Origin: Emticicia aquatilis
Lineage (GTDB): Bacteria > Bacteroidota > Bacteroidia > Cytophagales > Spirosomataceae
DNA length: 64,000 bases
Direction: 5' to 3'
NCBI RefSeq assembly: GCF_014644295.1
Contig: NZ_BMKK01000012.1
Span: 124,001 to 188,000 of the forward strand
The position numbers and the translations under genes are program-made. Below are positions 58,726 through 64,000 of this stretch, one piece after another (position 1 is the stretch's first letter; each line of letters opens with the position of its first letter). The notes under the pieces were generated by a model. The model was not told the DNA's origin. It saw only the letters and a program-made list of their open reading frames with translations, and searched no databases.

Positions 58726-61700
58726 ATGCAAAAGTTTTTAATATTTATTCTGTCTTCAATAGTATTGTTTTCGTGCAAAAAAAACGAAGACTATAAGTTC
58801 CAATTACTAAGCACTGAGCGAACAGGCATCGACTTTTCGAATGATTTAGTGCCAAGTAAAGATTTGAATATCTTCAACTATATGTATTTCTACAACGGTG
58901 GCGGAGTTGGGGCTGGTGACTTAAACAACGATGGTTTAATCGATTTATGCTTCACTTCAAATCTCAAAGAAAATAAACTTTACCTCAATAAAGGCGGACT
59001 AAAATTTGAAGATATTACCACCAAAAGTAATTTTAAATCAAACAAAGGTTGGTCAACTGGCGTATCAATCGTTGATATTAACCAAGATGGAAAACTCGAC
59101 ATATACATTAGTCAAGTGGGCGATTATGAAGGTTTAAAAGGACAAAATCTGCTTTACGTTTGTCAGAAAATCACCCCCGAAGGCATTCCTGTTTATGAAG
59201 AATTATCAAAAGAATACGGCTTAGATTTAAGAGGGTTCGGCACGCAAGCGGCCTTTTTCGATTATGATTTAGATGGCGATTTGGATATGTTTATGCTCAA
59301 TCATTCAGTGCATAGCAATGGTACTTTTGGAGCAAGAGCCAATTTCGATGGCACGTTTCACCCTACAGCTGGCGATAAATTGTTTATGGCCACAAAAGAT
59401 GGTGCTTCGACGCACCCACGCTACGTGGATGTAACTCAAAATTCGGGCATTATAGGTACGGTTTTGGGCTATGGCTTGGGCGTGTGCGTGGGAGATGTCA
59501 ATTTAGATGGCTACCCTGATATGTACATCGGCAATGATTTTCATGAAAACGATTACCTCTACATCAATCAAAAAGGTGCTGGATTCAAGGACGAAATCAA
59601 CAGCCAAATGATGCACACGAGCCAGTTTTCGATGGGAGTTGATATTGCCGATATTAATAATGATGCCTTCCCAGAAATTGTCTCGCTGGATATGCTTCCC
59701 AACGACCCCGAAATTTTGAAACGCTCGGAAGGCGATGATGCCTATAATATCTTTAATTATAAACTAAAACAAGGCTATAACCATCAGTTTTCGAGAAATA
59801 ACCTCCAATTAAATAACAAAAACGGTACTTTCAGCGAAATTGGTATGTTTGCAGGCATTCATGCCACCGATTGGTCGTGGGCATCGCTCTTTGTCGATTT
59901 TGATAATGATGGCTACAAAGATTTGTTCGTATCGAACGGCATCGGCAAACGCATGAACGACATCGACTACATTAAGTTTGCCTCCGATGAAGTCATTCAA
60001 GAAAAAATCAGAGAAAAGAAATTTGATGAAACGGATGTTTCACTGGTTGATAAATTGCCCGAAATCAAGCTTTTCAATAAGTTCTTTTCTAATCAAGCCA
60101 ATCTGGCTTTCAAAGATGCTGAGGCTGAAATTCTTAACGATAAACTATCTTTTTCAAACGGCTCGGTTTATGCCGATTTAGACAACGATGGTGATTTAGA
60201 CATTATCACCAACAACATCAACGAAAAAGCATTTATCTACGAAAATTTTGCCAATAAAAATAACCCTCAAAATAAATCACTGACAATTTCGCTCAAAGGT
60301 GACGCTCAAAACCTCAACGCTATTGGCACAAAATGTTTGGTTTTCATGAAAGATAAAACCATTACCTATGAAAAATTTCCGGTGCGAGGTTTTCAGTCGA
60401 GCATGGAAATTCCGCTTACCGTTGGGCTTGGCAATGCCGTCGAAATTGACTCAATTCTAATCGTTTGGCCGAATAATACTTACCAGAAACTCGATAAATC
60501 AAGTTTCGCTAAAAACAAAATTCAAGTAAATTTTACGGTAGGTTTACCTGTTTTTGATTATAAAACCTTAGTTCCGAAGTCAAAGACAGTAGAGTTTCAG
60601 AATATTGCTCAGCAAATTGGCTTAGAAATTAAGCACGAAGAAAACAATTTCGTGGAGTTTGACCGTGAAATTCTGATTCCTAACATGATGTCAACTGAAG
60701 GTCCAGCTTTGGCCGTGGCCGATGTCAATCATGATGGTTTGGAAGATGTCTTTGTGGGTTCGGCAAGAGATTTTAAAAGTCAAATTTTATTGCAAAAATC
60801 CGATGGTAAGTTCGCCCGAACCAAGCAGCCTGCCATTGAAAAAGACAGTCTCTACGAAGATATTGATGCCGTTTTTGTTGATGTAAACGCCGATACTCAC
60901 CTCGATTTAGTGCTCGCTACGGGCGGAAATGAGTTTTTTGGTAAAGCACAAAGCCTTACCCAGCGACTTTATCTCAACGATGGAAAAGGCAATTTCACAC
61001 TAAAACCCGATGCCTTCAATGGTATTTACATGACCGCATCTTCGGTCAAACCGATTGATTTTGATGCTGATGGTAAAATGGATTTATTCATTTCGGGTAG
61101 AGCCGTACCGTGGGATTATGGTGCAATTCCTCGTTCGTATCTGCTCAAAAATGATGGGATGGGTAAATTTACAGATATTACGGCCGCCATTGCTCCCGAA
61201 CTTGCCCAAGCAGGTTTAGTAAAAAACGCTACTTTTGCTGACATGGACAAAGACGGCGACCAAGATTTACTTTTGGCTTTGGAGTGGGATTCGATAACAA
61301 TGTTTGAAAATAACAAAGGAAAATTCACGAAAAAAGTCCTAAGTCAGGAAAAAGGTTGGTGGAATTTCACGCTACCATTCGATTTCGATGGTGATGGCGA
61401 CATAGATATTTTGGCAGGAAATTTGGGGCAAAATAGCCGATTACAAGCATCGACTTCGCAACCTATACGCATGTACGTGAATGATTATGACGGAAATGGC
61501 AAAAGAGAACAAATCCTGACTTATTACTTAAATGGCAAAGAAATTCCGTTTGCCAATAAGCTGGAGATTGACAAGCAACTGCCAGTTACGAAGAAAAAGT
61601 ATTTATTGGCCAAAGATTTTGCCAAAGCCAGCATTGCCGATATTGTGGGCAAAGATTTATTAAATTCTGCCACATTATTTGAAGCTGATTATTTTAGCAA

Positions 61701-62067
61701 TGCAATTTTGATAAATGACGGCAAAGGAAATTTCACGACCAAACCACTGCCAGCCAATGCCCAATTTACGCCATTTAACGATGCTCAAATCATTGATGCC
61801 AATGGCGATTCTCTGCCCGATGTATTACTGATGGGCAACTTCTATGAGTGTAATATTCAAATGGGCCGATACGATGCCGACTACGGTACGGTATTGATAA
61901 ATCGAGGAAAAGGCAACTTTGAAGCTACTCAAATGCAAGGATTACCAGTAAAAGGACAAGTAAGAAGGCTGAAAAAGATAAAAATTGGCAAAGAAGATAT
62001 TATCTTAGCGGCCAGAAATAACGATTACTTGATGGCAATCAAGCTCGCCCTCAGAAAAAATCAGTAG
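58726..62067 (+). CDS. FG-GAP (VCBS) repeat lipoprotein with ASPIC/UnbV domain, second copy
   Basis: A 1113-residue lipoprotein from the ATG at 58726 (lipobox LFSC, Cys17). The architecture repeats that of the 48.8-kb gene: early FG-GAP repeats (GDLNNDGLIDLC, VDINQDGKLDIY, FDYDLDGDLDMF, GDVNLDGYPDMY, ADLDNDGDLDII), ASPIC/UnbV segment (PVRGFQSSMEIPLTVGLGN), then a second repeat set (ADVNHDGLEDVF, FDADGKMDLF, ADMDKDGDQDLL, FDFDGDGDIDIL). The opening FYNGGGVGAGDLNNDG is shared almost word for word with FYNGGGVAVGDINNDG in the other. The two are paralogues flanking the GH31/DUF4249/receptor genes. The function is not established. Confidence 0.88.
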   Translation: MQKFLIFILSSIVLFSCKKNEDYKFQLLSTERTGIDFSNDLVPSKDLNIFNYMYFYNGGGVGAGDLNNDGLIDLCFTSNLKENKLYLNKGGLKFEDITTKSNFKSNKGWSTGVSIVDINQDGKLDIYISQVGDYEGLKGQNLLYVCQKITPEGIPVYEELSKEYGLDLRGFGTQAAFFDYDLDGDLDMFMLNHSVHSNGTFGARANFDGTFHPTAGDKLFMATKDGASTHPRYVDVTQNSGIIGTVLGYGLGVCVGDVNLDGYPDMYIGNDFHENDYLYINQKGAGFKDEINSQMMHTSQFSMGVDIADINNDAFPEIVSLDMLPNDPEILKRSEGDDAYNIFNYKLKQGYNHQFSRNNLQLNNKNGTFSEIGMFAGIHATDWSWASLFVDFDNDGYKDLFVSNGIGKRMNDIDYIKFASDEVIQEKIREKKFDETDVSLVDKLPEIKLFNKFFSNQANLAFKDAEAEILNDKLSFSNGSVYADLDNDGDLDIITNNINEKAFIYENFANKNNPQNKSLTISLKGDAQNLNAIGTKCLVFMKDKTITYEKFPVRGFQSSMEIPLTVGLGNAVEIDSILIVWPNNTYQKLDKSSFAKNKIQVNFTVGLPVFDYKTLVPKSKTVEFQNIAQQIGLEIKHEENNFVEFDREILIPNMMSTEGPALAVADVNHDGLEDVFVGSARDFKSQILLQKSDGKFARTKQPAIEKDSLYEDIDAVFVDVNADTHLDLVLATGGNEFFGKAQSLTQRLYLNDGKGNFTLKPDAFNGIYMTASSVKPIDFDADGKMDLFISGRAVPWDYGAIPRSYLLKNDGMGKFTDITAAIAPELAQAGLVKNATFADMDKDGDQDLLLALEWDSITMFENNKGKFTKKVLSQEKGWWNFTLPFDFDGDGDIDILAGNLGQNSRLQASTSQPIRMYVNDYDGNGKREQILTYYLNGKEIPFANKLEIDKQLPVTKKKYLLAKDFAKASIADIVGKDLLNSATLFEADYFSNAILINDGKGNFTTKPLPANAQFTPFNDAQIIDANGDSLPDVLLMGNFYECNIQMGRYDADYGTVLINRGKGNFEATQMQGLPVKGQVRRLKKIKIGKEDIILAARNNDYLMAIKLALRKNQ

Positions 62068-62098
62068 CTAAGGGCATCGTGACTAACAAAATTAAAAT

Positions 62099-63613
62099 AT
62101 GAGTGTAGTAAAAAAACTGGCGAGTGACACCGCCCTTTATGGTTTAAGTAGTATTGTTGGGCGTTTTCTCAACTGGCTTTTGGTGGCGGTTCATACCCGT
62201 GTTTTCGACCAACCAAAACTCCTTGCCGATAACAATCAACTTTACGTTTGGGTCATTCTATTGAACATACTCTATACCTACGGTATGGAAACAGCTTTCT
62301 TCCGCTATGCCAAGAAAGAAAATCGCCAAGAATATTTCAATCTGATACTCTCTTACATCATTCTGACGAGTGTAGTTTTTTCGATTATTATTTTCTTTTT
62401 TGCTACACCTATCATCAACTGGATGGGTTTTCCTGGTAAAGAACGCCTCATCGTTTGGTTTGCAATCATCTTGGCGACTGATGCCATCGCAGCCATTGCT
62501 TTCGTAAAATTAAGAGCTGAAAACCGAGCAAAACGCTTCGTGTTTATTCGTATGACCAATATTTTTATCAATATTGGGCTAAATGCTTTTTATTTGATGT
62601 TTTGTAAATACATCCACGAAGGCCTTTTCCTTGAATCATGGAAACCCTTTGCCGATTATTTCTACAATCCAGCTATTGGGCCTGACTATATCGTTTGGGC
62701 TAATTTTATTGCCAGTTTGATTACCATTTTGCTTTTGTGGCGAGAATTTATCGACTTCCGCTTTAGCTTCGATTTTCAAAAATTCAAGCCTGTGCTAATC
62801 TACGCTTATCCACTACTTATCATGGGTTTGGCAGGTGCAGTCAATCAAACCGCCGACCGTCTGATGTTTATCAAAATATTACCTGAAGGATTTTACAATG
62901 GTCTTACGAGCGACGATGCCTTCAGTATCTATGCCAATGTTTATAAACTTTCAATTTTCATGTTGCTCGTTGTGCAGGCGTATCGCTACGCAGCCGACCC
63001 ATTCTTTTTCTCGAAAGCCGAAGATAAAAACTCTCCATCAATGCTCGCTCTCGCCACCAAATGGTTTACGATTGCTTGTGTACTGATTTGGGTAGGCGTA
63101 AGTATCAATATTGACTTAATTAGTTTGATTTTGGGTAAAAATTACCGCTCGGGCATAGTTGTAGTGCCAATTTTATTATTGGCCAATCTGTTTATTGGAG
63201 TTTACCAGAATATCTCAATGTGGTTTAAACTTAGTGATAAAACCTATTTCGGTACCTATTTTACTATCATCGGAATGGTCATTACAGTTATTCTGAATAT
63301 CATTCTGATTCCGATTTGGGGCTATATTGGTTGTGCCATTACATTTGCTATTTCATCGTTTATCATGATGGTGTTGTGCTATTACTACGGGCAAAAACAT
63401 TATCCAATTCCGTATGACATTGGTTCAGTAAGTACGTATCTAATTGTGGCGGCAATCTTTATTCTTATTTCTTGGCAAATAAAAATCGAGAATTTAATGT
63501 TTTCGATTCCGTTTCATATATTACTAACAATGCTTTTTGTACTTGGAATCGTCGTTTCAGAACGAACAAGTTTGGGCATTCGCTTCGGCAAATCGAAGAA
63601 AAACATAGACTAA
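62099..63613 (+). CDS. Polysaccharide/oligosaccharide flippase (Wzx/MOP superfamily)
   Basis: A 504-residue inner-membrane protein with about 14 hydrophobic helices and the start LASDTALYGLSSIVGRFLNW typical of Wzx-like flippases of the MOP exporter superfamily. It should flip lipid-linked oligosaccharides to the periplasmic face. It follows the second FG-GAP gene by 31 bp but its job belongs with the glycosyltransferase that comes next, so it may start a surface-polysaccharide cluster. The substrate is unknown. Confidence 0.92.
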   Translation: MSVVKKLASDTALYGLSSIVGRFLNWLLVAVHTRVFDQPKLLADNNQLYVWVILLNILYTYGMETAFFRYAKKENRQEYFNLILSYIILTSVVFSIIIFFFATPIINWMGFPGKERLIVWFAIILATDAIAAIAFVKLRAENRAKRFVFIRMTNIFINIGLNAFYLMFCKYIHEGLFLESWKPFADYFYNPAIGPDYIVWANFIASLITILLLWREFIDFRFSFDFQKFKPVLIYAYPLLIMGLAGAVNQTADRLMFIKILPEGFYNGLTSDDAFSIYANVYKLSIFMLLVVQAYRYAADPFFFSKAEDKNSPSMLALATKWFTIACVLIWVGVSINIDLISLILGKNYRSGIVVVPILLLANLFIGVYQNISMWFKLSDKTYFGTYFTIIGMVITVILNIILIPIWGYIGCAITFAISSFIMMVLCYYYGQKHYPIPYDIGSVSTYLIVAAIFILISWQIKIENLMFSIPFHILLTMLFVLGIVVSERTSLGIRFGKSKKNID

Positions 63614-63617
63614 TGTT

Positions 63618-63647
63618 AAGGAAGACCTCGCAAGCGAGGTCTTCCTT
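63618..63647. repeat. Perfect palindrome, 14-bp arms (AAGGAAGACCTCGC)
   Basis: AAGGAAGACCTCGC (63618-63631) and GCGAGGTCTTCCTT (63634-63647) flank AA, directly after the flippase stop. It could act as a weak terminator, though a T-tract is lacking. The sequence resembles the other GC-rich palindromes of this window in style only. Confidence 0.85.
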
Positions 63648-63661
63648 CTAAATTTCCTCTC

Positions 63662-64000
63662 ATGAATACCGAATTTTCTATTATCATATTATCTTTCAAC
63701 GAAGAACAGCACCTTCCACGATTGCTTGAGTCTATCAAAGAACTCAATGCTGAGACTTTTATTCTGGATTCAGGAAGCACCGACCGAACACTCGAAATTG
63801 CGGCCAGTTATGGAGCAATCGTCAAATATAATAAGTTTGAAAACCACCCAAAACAATGGGATTTTGCTCTCAAAAATTTCCCAGTAAAAACCCCGTGGAC
63901 AATCGGTCTCGACTCCGACCACATAGTGTTACCTGAGTTACTGGAAATGCTGAAAAACTTCAAGGATTCAAGCACACCAGCCGATGTCAACGGAATTTTC
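63662..64000 (+). CDS. Family 2 glycosyltransferase, truncated by window end
   Basis: The first 113 residues are visible. They open with EFSIIILSFNEEQHLPRLLES and continue with ILDSGSTDRTLEIAA and IGLDSDHIVLPEL. The LDSGSTD segment and the DSD nucleotide-sugar motif are typical of GT-A family 2 transferases. It starts 48 bp after the flippase and is probably in the same cluster. The missing C-terminus prevents a finer call. Confidence 0.93.
   Translation, partial: MNTEFSIIILSFNEEQHLPRLLESIKELNAETFILDSGSTDRTLEIAASYGAIVKYNKFENHPKQWDFALKNFPVKTPWTIGLDSDHIVLPELLEMLKNFKDSSTPADVNGIF

Overview
The window reads as chromosomal DNA of a low-GC Bacteroidota, most likely a member of the Cytophagales (Spirosomaceae/Cytophagaceae-like). 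I infer this from SusC- and SusD-type outer-membrane proteins, a type IX secretion sorting tail on a glycosidase, a eukaryote-like GT3 glycogen synthase, DUF4249 and FG-GAP/UnbV lipoproteins, SPII lipoproteins without a +2 aspartate rule, promoters of the Bacteroidota form TAnnTTTG, and start codons that lack clear Shine-Dalgarno sequences. The genus cannot be fixed from sequence reading alone. I see no tRNA, rRNA, CRISPR array, transposase, integrase or phage gene.

Region by region: 1-3.5 kb has a truncated SusC-type receptor divergent from a DeoR-family regulator. 3.6-17.6 kb is mostly housekeeping: rimO, an anchored serine hydrolase, a BatA-like VWA protein, murQ, an FAD-linked 2-hydroxyacid dehydrogenase, an M20 dipeptidase followed by an exported methyltransferase-like protein, a PhzF enzyme, a SigZ-type sigma factor, plsY, glycogen synthase and a DMT exporter. 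17.7-20.2 kb has two lipoproteins and a PIN-toxin/antitoxin pair. 20.2-25 kb has atpA-atpG detached from the rest of the ATP synthase genes, comB and a dipeptide epimerase. 25-34.8 kb has a CocE-type peptidase/esterase, a LuxE-like adenylating enzyme, a sulfatase, a fructosamine kinase-like protein, dxr, an RluA-family synthase and a Tat-exported TIM-barrel protein. 34.9-43.1 kb has ispE, a cytochrome oxidase subunit III, recO, pepA, a CBM48-esterase and a large FAD/Fe-S dehydrogenase.

43.5-62.1 kb is the most coherent accessory locus, all on the plus strand: SusC, SusD, terminator, small lipoprotein, FG-GAP/UnbV lipoprotein, secreted GH31 glycosidase, DUF4249 lipoprotein, TonB-dependent receptor, and a second FG-GAP/UnbV lipoprotein. 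It looks like a surface glycan capture and processing locus with two different receptor/lipoprotein pairs and two large calcium-binding-repeat lipoproteins whose role is not established. From 62.1 kb a polysaccharide flippase and a truncated family 2 glycosyltransferase begin what may be a surface-polysaccharide cluster.

The most striking non-coding signal is the density of short palindromic elements between genes. At least ten different sequences occur, many with perfect 12-18 bp arms, and one related element lies in frame inside pepA, where it adds about 21 codons just before the metal-binding core. A second recurring signal is an octamer of the form TAnnTTTG upstream of many genes on both strands, matching the known Bacteroidota -7 element.
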